This document shows positions 16,839-25,515 of a stretch of 64,000 bases of DNA, in pieces. Every line of letters starts with the position of its first letter. The stretch's first letter is position 1. The notes beneath the pieces were generated by a model. It ran no database searches. It saw only the letters and a list, made by a program, of their open reading frames with translations, and had not been told where the DNA came from. Source of the DNA: Lentzea waywayandensis. GTDB taxonomy: Bacteria > Actinomycetota > Actinomycetes > Mycobacteriales > Pseudonocardiaceae. The position numbers and the translations under genes are program-made. The stretch covers positions 124,001-188,000 of the forward strand of contig NZ_FOYL01000001.1 in assembly GCF_900115955.1 (NCBI RefSeq), given 5' to 3'.

Positions 16839-18335
16839 TCAGATGGTCACCGTGGTGCCGTCGAACCGGGTGACCGAGAAGCGGTGCCTCTCGTTGAACC
16901 ACGACTTCTGTTCACGAAGCAGCTCGATCGCCAGACTCTCGCCCAGCTTCGCCGACTGGACGAAGTCGGACCGCCAGTGAACCCCCGCCATGTTGCGGCC
17001 GACTCCGACGTTGGCGGCGAGCTTGTTCAGCTCTCCGCCCACGGTCAGCCGGTCCGCGTCCGTGCCGGTGTACGGCACCAGTTCCGTGCCGCTGTCGTTG
17101 GCCTGAACCGGGTTCGGCATGATCGCCGTCTCCTCGTGCCAGGCCTTCAGGATCGTCGCGCAGGCCCCGGAGGCGGTGGCGTGCCCGGCGGCGTAGGACG
17201 GGTGGGTCGGCGAACCCTCGGGGAACGCCTGGGGCAGCAGGTAGGAACCGAACTTGCTGAACACCCGGTCCACCGCGTCGGAGTCGAGCACCTCGCGGTC
17301 GAGGAACTCGTACTCCCGCCTGCCCGTGATCCGGTTGTGCACCCTGGAACAGAACGCCTCCGGGCGCAGCCGCCGGTGCACGTACCACTTCTGGAACCAC
17401 GCCGCGCGCAGCGCCCGGTTCGCCACCTCGGTCACCAGCGACAGCAGGTGCGGGATGCCGAACGTGCTGAACCCGAGCTGTGTCTTCGAGTCCACGTAGG
17501 GGTTTCCCGCGTCCGTCGGCGTGCCCGCGTAGTGCATGATCAGCGCGGCGTTGATGAACGCCTGCGCCGGCGTGGGGCCCGCGTCGTAGTGCACCCAGTG
17601 CGCCAGGTCCCTCGGCGTGGCGAGGTACCGGCGGTTCGCCTGGTCGCGCTCGGACGCCGCCAGCGACCGGTTCCAGCCGTTCTGCAACCGCACGTACGTC
17701 TCGAACGTCGTGGCGTAGTCCCGGTTGGGCGCCACGGTGTCCTGGCGCTGTTCAGTCCGGTAGGTGCCGAACTGGACGGGCTGGTAGAAGAACTGGGAGA
17801 TGAAGGGACCCGCGTGGTCCCCCGGCGTGTCGCCGCGGAACACGAAGTCCGGGTCCACCCGGCCGTCGCGCTTGGCCGCGCGGTAGTCCGACATCCTGCT
17901 CAGGTCGTCGGCCGCGGCCGCGACCAGCCGGTCGTCCGCGAACCTGGTGAACGGGACGTCCCTGCACAGTGCCATCCAGTACAGCTCGACCGCCTCGGCG
18001 GACAGTTCGGGCGAGTCCATCCGCGGCGCGGGTGGAATCGTCATCGCGTTGCTCGGCGGGCCGACGGCGTCGACCGCGAGCCCAGCCTGGGGGTTCGTCA
18101 GCGGCCGCCCCTCGGCCAGGGGGATGCGCTCGATCTGATCCGGGTCCTCGCTCGTGATCGCCCGGAGGTACTGCCGGTAGACAGCAGGGTCGACCTCGCC
18201 GAACTCGTTGTGCGACAACCCCTTGCTGTAGCTGCCGAGGTAGTTCGGGTAGAGGTTCTCGTCGCCGTTGCTCACGTGCATGACCGGCAGGGCGTCCACG
18301 TCGGATCTGGTTGACCGATCGACAGGTGGGCTCAT
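16839..18335 (-). CDS. Vanadium-dependent haloperoxidase
   Basis: A 498-aa protein of the vanadium haloperoxidase/PAP2 superfamily. Such enzymes use H2O2 and vanadate to oxidise halides to hypohalous species. All active-site elements are present: Lys316 and Arg324-Pro325 (KWYVHRRLRP), the P-S-Y-A-A-G-H loop with Ser380 and His385 (acid-base His), and Arg447 with His453 in RNMAGVHWRSD, His453 being the predicted vanadate ligand. There is no signal peptide. It is upstream of unbU and pksE on the same strand and could halogenate the polyketide or help cyclisation. Halide preference cannot be told from these motifs. Confidence 0.9.
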   Translation of the reverse strand: MSPPVDRSTRSDVDALPVMHVSNGDENLYPNYLGSYSKGLSHNEFGEVDPAVYRQYLRAITSEDPDQIERIPLAEGRPLTNPQAGLAVDAVGPPSNAMTIPPAPRMDSPELSAEAVELYWMALCRDVPFTRFADDRLVAAAADDLSRMSDYRAAKRDGRVDPDFVFRGDTPGDHAGPFISQFFYQPVQFGTYRTEQRQDTVAPNRDYATTFETYVRLQNGWNRSLAASERDQANRRYLATPRDLAHWVHYDAGPTPAQAFINAALIMHYAGTPTDAGNPYVDSKTQLGFSTFGIPHLLSLVTEVANRALRAAWFQKWYVHRRLRPEAFCSRVHNRITGRREYEFLDREVLDSDAVDRVFSKFGSYLLPQAFPEGSPTHPSYAAGHATASGACATILKAWHEETAIMPNPVQANDSGTELVPYTGTDADRLTVGGELNKLAANVGVGRNMAGVHWRSDFVQSAKLGESLAIELLREQKSWFNERHRFSVTRFDGTTVTI

Positions 18336-18371
18336 CTTCTCGTCCTATCTGGCCGTTCGCCGCAAACGGTC

Positions 18372-19163
18372 CTAGTCGCGTGGAGCAGTGCCGCCGCCGT
18401 CGGTCTGGCCGTCGACGACGACCCGGCCCAGGCCGTTCTCGATCACGACGCGGGCGCCGGGGATGACGCGGCCGTTGTCGTCGATCGGCTGGCCGCCCAG
18501 GTTCACGCGGAAGCGCGGGCCGGCCTCGGACATGTGCCAGTGGCGCCACTTCCAGCCGTCGGCCGTCTTCACCGCGAGCGCGCTGGAGTACAGCGGCTGG
18601 TGCTCCTTGTGGTCGGCGCGCGTGATGATCACGTCGCCCTCTTCGTTGACCAGGCCGAGCGTCGGCGTCGCGATCGCCTGCGTCGCGAAGATCGTCTTGA
18701 TCTGGCTGTCGGTGCTCGTGGGGAACAGCGTCGTCAGGTACGTCCGCATGTTCTCCCGGCCCGTGATCTTCAACGGGCGACCGTTCACCGCCACCAGTTC
18801 GTACGTCGTGAACTCGTCCGCGATGGTGTTGAGAATGTAGTCGATGTCGCCTCGCGAATAGGCCACCTGCAGGTCGGCCAGGAATCCGCGAATCTCGAGT
18901 TCGGCGTTGGCGTCCGACTCGAAAACTTCACCTTCACCCGAACCACCGGAGGAACCGAGGAGGCCTCGCGCGAATTCGCTCAGCTGCCTGCCGAAATCCT
19001 GGATCTCAGTCACAATCAACTCTCCGATCAATAGTGTCGCCAGCCGACCGACCGTAGCGACGGACTGCTCTTCCTCGGTGTCCGTTGTAGTCACCCGCAG
19101 ACCGCGGCGACTTCTCCTCTGTTGCTCTGAAGTCATTCCAGCAGCCTCGGCACGCAAGTCCAT
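18372..19163 (-). CDS. NTF2-like/SnoaL protein, possibly SgcJ-like, with extensions
   Basis: A protein of about 263 aa. The central part (about residues 95-215) is an NTF2-like fold: IRGFLADLQVAYSRGDIDYILNTIADEFTTYE, then paired strands ending GWKWRHWHMSEAGP. Known 9-membered enediyne clusters carry an NTF2-like protein of about 140 aa (SgcJ). This one is longer, with an N-terminal region of about 90 residues containing QLSEFARGLLGSSGGSGEGE and a C-terminal tail ending DGQTDGGGTAPRD. I prefer the ATG at 19163 (AAGG upstream); another ATG is at 19136. It is divergent from the TolB-like gene and begins the minus arm of the enediyne locus. Confidence 0.75.
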   Translation of the reverse strand: MDLRAEAAGMTSEQQRRSRRGLRVTTTDTEEEQSVATVGRLATLLIGELIVTEIQDFGRQLSEFARGLLGSSGGSGEGEVFESDANAELEIRGFLADLQVAYSRGDIDYILNTIADEFTTYELVAVNGRPLKITGRENMRTYLTTLFPTSTDSQIKTIFATQAIATPTLGLVNEEGDVIITRADHKEHQPLYSSALAVKTADGWKWRHWHMSEAGPRFRVNLGGQPIDDNGRVIPGARVVIENGLGRVVVDGQTDGGGTAPRD

Positions 19164-19280
19164 CTTCTGCCTTGCTGGATTTCGCCGGGTTTCCCCGCAA
19201 GGGATGAGAAGGAGTCCGGGCTGATCAAACTTACTGTCCCAGTAGTCGGTCGGCGCGCATTCGACAATCGGGGAGAGACG
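19164..19280. promoter_or_regulatory. Divergent intergenic promoter region of the enediyne locus
   Basis: A 117-bp gap between the divergent NTF2-like and TolB-like genes. It is clearly poorer in GC than its surroundings and is the only position from which both arms of the locus can start. I see GGGGAGAGACG as the ribosome site for the plus-strand gene and no clear copy of the 23-bp palindrome. Confidence 0.55.
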
Positions 19281-21059
19281 ATGGAAGAACACGTGAGCGG
19301 ATACCTGCCACCCATGCGTTCTCGTGGACCCGAGTTCCGGTTGCGCCGCCTGACCCACGACCCCGCGGGTGCCGGCGACGGCGCGATCTCCCCCGATGGC
19401 GCCCGCTTCGTGGCCTCGTCGCGGCGCGCGGGATCGCTGAACCTGTGGTTCTACGAGCTCGCGACCGACCAGTGGCACCAGGGCACGCGCGGCGCCGGCG
19501 ACGACATCGAGGCGCAGTGGTCCCCGGACTCCAGCTGTCTCGCCTTCACCTCGTCGCGGGGCGGCCACAAGGCGGTCTGGCTGTACCGGGCCCGCGACGG
19601 CCGGATCAGCCAGCTCACCTATGCCGACCACGAGGAGGAGTACCCGCAGTGGTCCCCCGACGGCACGCAGATCGCGTACGCCGGCGGCCCGTGGGGACAC
19701 CGGCACTTCTACGTCGTCCCCGCGAAGGGAGGCAGGCCCCGCGCGGTCACCAGGACTCCCGGCCGCGCGGGCGCCTGCTCCTACCTGCCGGACGGGCTCG
19801 CGCTCGTCTGCCACTCCTACGACACCGGAGCCGGCGCCATCTCCGTGTTGCCGCTCAACGGTTCCCCGCCGATCGAGGTCACCGACGGCAGCGCGTGGGA
19901 CTACAAGCCGTCCGTGTCGAGCGCCCACCCCGTCGTGGCGTTCTCCCGCAGCTTCGAAGGTCGTTCGGTGATCTGGGTGCAACGGCTCGACGGCACCGGC
20001 ACCGGCCGGGCGCTCGTCACGGAGGCGGCCGACGACCGGTGGCCCAACTGGACCGCCGACGGCCAGAACCTGTTCTTCCACCGCCTCGTCGACCGCGGTG
20101 TCGGCATCTGGGTGCTGGACCGCCGCACCGGTGGCGTGCGCCAGATCGTCGGCGCCGACGAGCAGCCCCGGTACGGATCGCTGAGCCCGGACGGCACCCG
20201 GCTCGTGTACGCGGCCGAGGACTCCGGGCGTTCGGTGGTGAAGATCCGCGACCTCGCCGGCGGACCGCCACGGCTGCTCCCGCTCGGCGAGGCGGCCTTC
20301 CCGGCCTGGTCTCCGGACGGCCGCTCGATCGCCTACCTGTCCCGGCACGCGGCGCGGCCGCGGTGGGAGATCGCGAGCTACGACTTCGCCGAGGGCGTCA
20401 GTCGCGTGTGGACACGGGGAATGGACTGGCTCAAAGGGATGCACGGTCCGCTCGACTGGTCTCCGGACGGCACGAGGCTCGTCTTCAAGTCCGACACCGA
20501 GCCGTTCGAGGCCGACCTGTGCGTGCTGGACGTGCGCACGGGCGAGGTGCACAAGCTGACCGAGGACCCGTGGTGGGACGAGGCTCCGTCGTGGACGCCG
20601 GACGGGCGCGGCGTGGTGTTCATGTCGACCCGGGGTGGCGACTGGACGTGGGGCTTCTACCGCAAGGACCTGGCCACCGGCGAGATCACGACCCTCGCGG
20701 GGCCTGACTACGTCGAGCGCAACAACCCGCACCTGCTGCCCGACGGCACCCTGCTGTGTTCGCTCGTGGCCTCAGGAGCCGAGGAGCTGCACGAGCAACA
20801 GCCCGACGGCCTGGGCCGCGTGCTCTCCGCCGCCGGTCCCTCGGTCCGCTACCCGGTGCCGTCGCGGGACGGCTCGCTGGTGGTGTTCGCCCGCACGTAC
20901 CGCACGGTCGAGTACTGGCTCGCCGAGAACGTGTGGGCTCCCGGCTCACCGATCGCCGGCCTGGCAGGCGACTTCGACCGTCCACTTGAGACCGGACCCG
21001 GTCCCGCGCCCTGGAGCATGGGACCGGTGCGCAGCCCGGTCGACACCCGGCGCAGATGA
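19281..21059 (+). CDS. TolB-like beta-propeller protein
   Basis: A 592-aa protein made almost entirely of PD40/TolB-type beta-propeller repeats. Variants of WSPDG/WSPDSS and LSPDGTRLVYA recur about every 45 residues from residue 35 to 540 (for example IEAQWSPDSS, EYPQWSPDG, FPAWSPDG, LDWSPDG). No S9 peptidase or other catalytic domain is fused, and no signal peptide is visible, so it is a cytoplasmic scaffold or partner-binding protein as far as can be seen. It begins the plus arm of the enediyne locus, 118 bp from the divergent NTF2-like gene. Confidence 0.8.
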   Translation: MEEHVSGYLPPMRSRGPEFRLRRLTHDPAGAGDGAISPDGARFVASSRRAGSLNLWFYELATDQWHQGTRGAGDDIEAQWSPDSSCLAFTSSRGGHKAVWLYRARDGRISQLTYADHEEEYPQWSPDGTQIAYAGGPWGHRHFYVVPAKGGRPRAVTRTPGRAGACSYLPDGLALVCHSYDTGAGAISVLPLNGSPPIEVTDGSAWDYKPSVSSAHPVVAFSRSFEGRSVIWVQRLDGTGTGRALVTEAADDRWPNWTADGQNLFFHRLVDRGVGIWVLDRRTGGVRQIVGADEQPRYGSLSPDGTRLVYAAEDSGRSVVKIRDLAGGPPRLLPLGEAAFPAWSPDGRSIAYLSRHAARPRWEIASYDFAEGVSRVWTRGMDWLKGMHGPLDWSPDGTRLVFKSDTEPFEADLCVLDVRTGEVHKLTEDPWWDEAPSWTPDGRGVVFMSTRGGDWTWGFYRKDLATGEITTLAGPDYVERNNPHLLPDGTLLCSLVASGAEELHEQQPDGLGRVLSAAGPSVRYPVPSRDGSLVVFARTYRTVEYWLAENVWAPGSPIAGLAGDFDRPLETGPGPAPWSMGPVRSPVDTRRR

Positions 21060-21127
21060 CGCATGTGAAGCCCATCCGGTCGGGTGGCCCGCATCCTGTC
21101 CCGCTCACACGCACGAGGAGATCTCGC

Positions 21128-21976
21128 ATGTCCAGCAACTCCACCGACCCCGGCAGGCTCTCCGCCTCTCTGCCGGCCCAGAACAAGATCTACGACACCG
21201 CCGCGGGCGCGCTGTGGCACCTCGCGGTGTACGGACCGGTGCACGAGGGCCGGGAGTTCACCAACATGGCGGGCGCCGCGCTGCTCGACAGCATCGGTAC
21301 CGAGTTCGGTCTCGGTGCCGGGCACAGCGTGCTGGAGCTCTGTTCCGGCACCGGTGAGGTGTGCCGCTACCTGGCCGGCCGCTTCGACTGCCAGATCACC
21401 GGAATCGAGCTGAACCCGTCCCAGCTGGACCATGCCAGGCTCAAGCACCGGCAGCTGCCGACCAGTGTGCAGAAGCGGGTCCGCTACCTGCGCGGTGACG
21501 TCAACACGTGGATGCCCGACCGGGCCTACGACCTCGTCGTCGCCGTCGACTCGCTGGCGTTGATGAACGACCCGGGCGACGCGCTCGCGGTCGCGCACGC
21601 GGCGCTGCGTCCCGGTGGCCACCTGGTCTTCGCCGACATCCTCACCGGTCGTGAGCTGAGCGACCGGGTGCGCGGCACGGCCTGGGAGTACGACGGCATC
21701 CGCCCGTTGCCGCAGCCCTCCGACACCACGGAGTTGCTGAGCCACCTGGGTTTCGTCGACATCGAGCACACCGACATCTCGGCGGCGGCCGTCGACTGCT
21801 TCCGGATCATCTCCGGCGCGCTCACGGTGCGGCAGCGCGCGATCCAGGACGTCTGCACGGCCGAGGAGTACCAGCACTGGTGCGAGTCGACGGAGTTCTA
21901 CCTCGACAGCTTCGTCCGCCGGGAACTGTCCTACGGGCGGTTCACGGCTCGTCGCCCGGCGCAGGACGACTCGTGA
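21128..21976 (+). CDS. Class I SAM-dependent methyltransferase
   Basis: A 282-aa methyltransferase with motif I as HSVLELCSGTGEVCRYL near residue 75. It also has an acidic residue at the end of strand beta 2 (ITGIEL), DVNTWMPDRAYDLVVAVDSLALM as motifs II/III, and LRPGGHLVFADIL as the post-motif. Such enzymes methylate small-molecule O, N or C. I started at the ATG with GAGGAG eight bases upstream, not the ATGA overlapping the TolB stop. Its stop overlaps the next gene (GTGA), so it is coupled to the small membrane peptide, unbL and unbV. It could tailor the product, but the position is unknown. Confidence 0.83.
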   Translation: MSSNSTDPGRLSASLPAQNKIYDTAAGALWHLAVYGPVHEGREFTNMAGAALLDSIGTEFGLGAGHSVLELCSGTGEVCRYLAGRFDCQITGIELNPSQLDHARLKHRQLPTSVQKRVRYLRGDVNTWMPDRAYDLVVAVDSLALMNDPGDALAVAHAALRPGGHLVFADILTGRELSDRVRGTAWEYDGIRPLPQPSDTTELLSHLGFVDIEHTDISAAAVDCFRIISGALTVRQRAIQDVCTAEEYQHWCESTEFYLDSFVRRELSYGRFTARRPAQDDS

Positions 21977-22170
21977 TCGCGTTCCTGCGCCGCGAACCCG
22001 TTCTGCTGCAGGCCGCGTTCCTGGCACTCGTCAACCTCGTGGTCGCGTTCGGGCTCGTCGAGCTCACCGCCGAACAGACCGGCGCGCTGGTCGGGGTCCT
22101 CGCCGCACTGCTCGGGCTGTGGGCGCGGCGGCTGGTCACACCGGTCTCGAAACTCGAGGAGGAGCCGTGA
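21973..22170 (+). CDS. Small two-helix membrane peptide, phage-holin-like
   Basis: A 65-aa peptide with two hydrophobic segments (about residues 12-28 and 34-48) and the order REPVLLQA, AEQTGALVGVLAALLGLWARR, VTPV. This pattern resembles small holin-like or membrane peptides seen in actinophage-type genes. It is tightly locked between methyltransferase and unbL by overlapping start and stop codons (GTGA on both sides). It has no signal peptide other than the helices, and its function is unknown. Confidence 0.7.
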   Translation: MIAFLRREPVLLQAAFLALVNLVVAFGLVELTAEQTGALVGVLAALLGLWARRLVTPVSKLEEEP

Positions 22171-23099
22171 GCACACGGGTGCTGCCACCGTTGCCGTCCG
22201 GGCTGGTCGACTTCGAGAGCCGCGGTTTCCGCACCGCGAACGCGGCGGCGAGAGCGTTGCTGGAACGCCGCGCCGGCGCGTTCCTCACCGGCTACAACAC
22301 CCTGCGGCGGCACGGCGTCGACGAGCTCCCGTTCCACCTCGACCCGCTGCCGCTCGACGACCAGGGGTTCGCCTACGAGGGCGCCGCGTTCGCCGCCACC
22401 TCACACGACCTGTTGCTGGGCCGCAGGAGGAACTCGACCCTGGACGACCTGTTCGCCCTGGCCGGCGACCGCTATCCGCACCTGATGCACGTCGGCGCCG
22501 GCTGGGTCGGTCTGGTCGCTCCGCCGTCGGCGGTGCTCCGCCGCGCGAAGCTCGATCCGTTGCTGCGCTGGCTCACCCTGGACGGCGCGGGCTTCTCCAG
22601 GGCCTTCCTGCGGGGCAGGAGGTGGAACGACCGGTTCCGCCGCGCGGCCTGGTCCTCCGCACCCTCGCACACCGTGATGCACCAGGGGGTCGGCCGGGCC
22701 ATGTGGTTCATGGAATGCGCCGACCCCGCGGCGATCCGAAGGCGGATCGCGACGTTCCCGCCAGAGGCGCACGCCGAGCTCTGGTCGGGTGTCGGGCTGG
22801 CCGTCTGCTACGCGGGCGGCGCCGACCACGCCGCGCTGGACGACCTCACGTCGCTGATCGGGCCGAACCGGGTGGCCCTCGCCCAGGGAGCGGCCTTCGC
22901 GGCGGGGGCCAGGGGCGCCGCGGGGCACGTGCCCGAGCACACCGCCACCGGGGTGCGCGAGCTGGCCGGGGTGCCGGTCGACGAGGCCGTCGAGTGGACG
23001 GTGGCCGCGGCGCACGTGGTGTCCGCGGGCGAGCTCGACATCGCGGCGTACCGCCACTGGCAGCACCTCATCCGCGAACGAGCGGCCCGGCACGTCTGA
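22167..23099 (+). CDS. unbL: Enediyne-cassette protein UnbL (DUF1702)
   Basis: A 310-aa DUF1702 protein of the UnbL/E3 group, one of the five proteins conserved in enediyne core cassettes. Recognisable parts are the opening SGLVDFESRGFRT, then FLTGYNTLRRHGVDELPFHL, GDRYPHLMHVGAGWVGLVAPP and LDGAGFSRAFLRGRRWNDRFRRAAWSS. A GVGRAMWFMECADPAAIRRRIATFP segment and a late ELAGVPVDEAVEWT follow. The GTG start overlaps the preceding stop, with GAGGAG eight bases upstream. Its role in core maturation has not been biochemically settled. Confidence 0.9.
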   Translation: MSTRVLPPLPSGLVDFESRGFRTANAAARALLERRAGAFLTGYNTLRRHGVDELPFHLDPLPLDDQGFAYEGAAFAATSHDLLLGRRRNSTLDDLFALAGDRYPHLMHVGAGWVGLVAPPSAVLRRAKLDPLLRWLTLDGAGFSRAFLRGRRWNDRFRRAAWSSAPSHTVMHQGVGRAMWFMECADPAAIRRRIATFPPEAHAELWSGVGLAVCYAGGADHAALDDLTSLIGPNRVALAQGAAFAAGARGAAGHVPEHTATGVRELAGVPVDEAVEWTVAAAHVVSAGELDIAAYRHWQHLIRERAARHV

Positions 23100-23123
23100 C
23101 CAACTCACCTCGGAGACAACGCC

Positions 23124-25010
23124 ATGACTTCACCAACTGTCCCCAAATCACGAGCCGCCGGTCTGCTGCCGGCGGTGGTCGCGGCCGTGCTGATCGTCGC
23201 CACCGGTCTCGCCACGGCCCGGCCGGGGCTCTCGGACACCGAGGCGGCGAGCCTCGCCTCCCGGTACGGGTTCACCGTCAAGGCCCTGAACCAGGCCCCG
23301 CCGGGGGCGCGCGGCCTGCGCGAGGTCGGCCCGGACGTCGAGCACATCCGATCGTGGATCTCCGCCGTCGGCGCCGCGGTCGCGGTGACGGACCACGACG
23401 GAAACGGCCGGTCCGACGACGTCTGCCTGGTCGACCCGCGCGACGACTCGGTGCGGCTCTTCCCCGCGCCGGGCACCGGTGCGCGGTTCGCACCGCGGGT
23501 CCTCGTCCCCGAACGCGACTACGACGCCACGATGGCGCCCATGGGCTGTGTGCCGGTCGACCTGGACGTGGACGGGGACACCGACTACGTCGTCCACTAC
23601 TGGGGCCGCTCCCCCGTGCAGTTCCTCAACACCGGCAACGGCTTCCGCGTCGTGGAGCTGGTCGAACCCCGGCAGGTCTGGAACTCCACGACGCTCAACG
23701 TCGGCGACGTCGACGGTGACGGGAACCTGGACCTGCTGGTCGCGAACTACTTCCCGGACAACGCCAAGGTGCTCGACCCGAAGGCGGGCCCGGACAAGCG
23801 CATGCAGATGCAGGACAGCATGGCGCGTGCGCTCAACGGCGGCACGAACCGGCTGCTGCTGTCCCGGCCGCGGGGGGCGGACCAGGCGCCCGAGTGGACG
23901 GACGCGAGTGCGGCCCTGCCGCCGGAGGCCGCACAGGCGTGGACGCTGGCGATCGGCCTGCAGGACCTCACCGGCGACCACCTGCCGGAGATCTACCAGG
24001 CCGAGGACTTCGGCCCCGACCACCTGATGGTCAACCTGTCGACGCCGGGGAACGTGCGACTACGCACGGTGAAGGGCACGCGCGACCTCACCTCTCCCAA
24101 GTCGACGGTTCTCGGCCACGACTCGTTCAAGGGCATGGGCGTCACCTTCACCTATCCGGACGGCGCCGAGATGCCGACGATGGTGGTCAGCAACATCACC
24201 GCGGAATGGGGTCTGCAGGAGAGCAACTTCGCGTTCACGCCCACCGGCCCCGGGACGGACCTGCTTTCCGGTGACGTTCCGTTCATCGACCGCAGCGAAG
24301 AGCTCGGACTCGCCCGCAGCGGCTGGGGATGGGACATCAAAGCCGCCGACTTCGACGGCGACGGAACCGACGAGATCATGCAGGCGACCGGGTTCCTGAA
24401 AGGGGAAAAATGGCATTGGGCATTGCTGCAGGAATTGGCTCTCGGAAATGACCAGCTGCTCCAGTACCCGGCCGCGTGGCCACGCTTCGGACCCGAATCG
24501 AATCTCTCCGGGGATGACCACAACCCTTTTTGGGCCCGAACGGCGTCCGGGCGCTACGCCGACATGGCGAAACATCTTCATCTTGACGAGTCCGGCAACT
24601 CCCGCGGGATAGCGATCGGCGACGTGAACGCGGACGGCAGGCCGGACGCCCTAGTCGCCAATCAGTGGCAGGACTCCCGGCTGCTGCTCAACACGTCCAC
24701 CTCAGAACCCCGCCAGACCGTGTTGAGCCTGCGCCGGCCCGGCGCGGGGACTTCGACCACCGCGGCGATTGGCGCGCAGGTCGTCGCACAGGCCGACAAC
24801 CGGCCGACACAACGCGCTCAGCTTTATCCCGCGAATGGGCACACAGGTGTCTCGTCCACCGAGCTCTTCTTTGCAACGGGCGCGAACGAACACGCCGAAT
24901 ACACGATCCACTGGCGGACTCCGGCAGGGCCGCGAACCGGGCGGATCGTGCTCCCTCCCGGCAGTCATTCCGTATTGCTCGGTGACGACGGAAAGATCAC
25001 CGCAGTGTAG
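23124..25010 (+). CDS. unbV: Enediyne-cassette FG-GAP protein UnbV
   Basis: A 628-aa protein of the UnbV/E4 group, part of the five-gene enediyne cassette. It has an N-terminal hydrophobic anchor or signal (about residues 14-33). An FG-GAP/VCBS propeller follows with calcium loops (DHDGNGRSDD, DLDVDGDTD, DVDGDGNLD, DFDGDGTDE, DVNADGRPD). A C-terminal ASPIC/UnbV-like segment ends near EHAEYTIHWRTPAGP. The last third (from about 24360) has more A/T at third positions than the rest. Location in the membrane or exterior is predicted, though its biochemical role is not settled. The gene ends the plus arm; a terminator follows. Confidence 0.9.
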   Translation: MTSPTVPKSRAAGLLPAVVAAVLIVATGLATARPGLSDTEAASLASRYGFTVKALNQAPPGARGLREVGPDVEHIRSWISAVGAAVAVTDHDGNGRSDDVCLVDPRDDSVRLFPAPGTGARFAPRVLVPERDYDATMAPMGCVPVDLDVDGDTDYVVHYWGRSPVQFLNTGNGFRVVELVEPRQVWNSTTLNVGDVDGDGNLDLLVANYFPDNAKVLDPKAGPDKRMQMQDSMARALNGGTNRLLLSRPRGADQAPEWTDASAALPPEAAQAWTLAIGLQDLTGDHLPEIYQAEDFGPDHLMVNLSTPGNVRLRTVKGTRDLTSPKSTVLGHDSFKGMGVTFTYPDGAEMPTMVVSNITAEWGLQESNFAFTPTGPGTDLLSGDVPFIDRSEELGLARSGWGWDIKAADFDGDGTDEIMQATGFLKGEKWHWALLQELALGNDQLLQYPAAWPRFGPESNLSGDDHNPFWARTASGRYADMAKHLHLDESGNSRGIAIGDVNADGRPDALVANQWQDSRLLLNTSTSEPRQTVLSLRRPGAGTSTTAAIGAQVVAQADNRPTQRAQLYPANGHTGVSSTELFFATGANEHAEYTIHWRTPAGPRTGRIVLPPGSHSVLLGDDGKITAV

Positions 25011-25040
25011 TCAATTCAAGTGGCAACACCCAAAGGGTCC

Positions 25041-25092
25041 AACGAAACTGCCCAGTGCGTCACTCCGACGGCGCATCTGGGCTTTTTCGTTG
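25041..25092 (+). terminator. Rho-independent terminator after unbV
   Basis: GCCCAG pairs with CTGGGC around an inner stem, followed by TTTTT, and the outer flanks AACGAAA and TTTCGTT also pair. It begins about 30 bp after the unbV stop. It is the only clear T-tract terminator in the window. Confidence 0.85.
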
Positions 25093-25515
25093 CTACGTTG
25101 TGTCAGGTCGATCATTCCACAATCGCCCGAAAAGACCAGGCGGCCGGTGCACGACATATCATTCCAGGTGAGGGCGAACCACGATCGCGCAATTGATCAA
25201 GCATGAAGCCGTACCGACCGAACGGGCGAGCAGACCTTACTTCTCGATCACCACAATCCCGACAAATAGCAAGATCGCGACTACCCTCCGCGCGGTCACA
25301 GACGGTTAGCTCAGGTTGACAAAAAAAGAAGAGGGCCAACCGTCCTCCGGTATCTGTTCCGTCCCGTTCACATAGCCGAGACTCTCGCTCCGCTGCCGGT
25401 GCTCCTGACCCAGCAGCCCCAACGCGCAGGACAGGTACCGCACATTCGCCGCGGGTGGGGCCACCCGCGTCGGGGGTTTAGTTCGGGGCTCTGACCAAGG
25501 GGTAGGAGACTCACC
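25093..25515. other. A/T-rich intergenic region, no confident gene
   Basis: This stretch of about 420 bp has clearly more A/T than its surroundings. It contains TTGACAAAAAAAGAA near 25315 and no frame with convincing codon usage. One 73-codon minus-strand frame (25306-25527) lacks a ribosome site. It probably carries the promoter and control region of the AraC gene. Confidence 0.5.

Noticed and set aside
18372..20732. Upstream extension of the NTF2-like frame (786 codons)
   Set aside because: The extension runs opposite the TolB-like gene and is Arg/Val-rich. ATG starts at 19163 or 19136 fit better.
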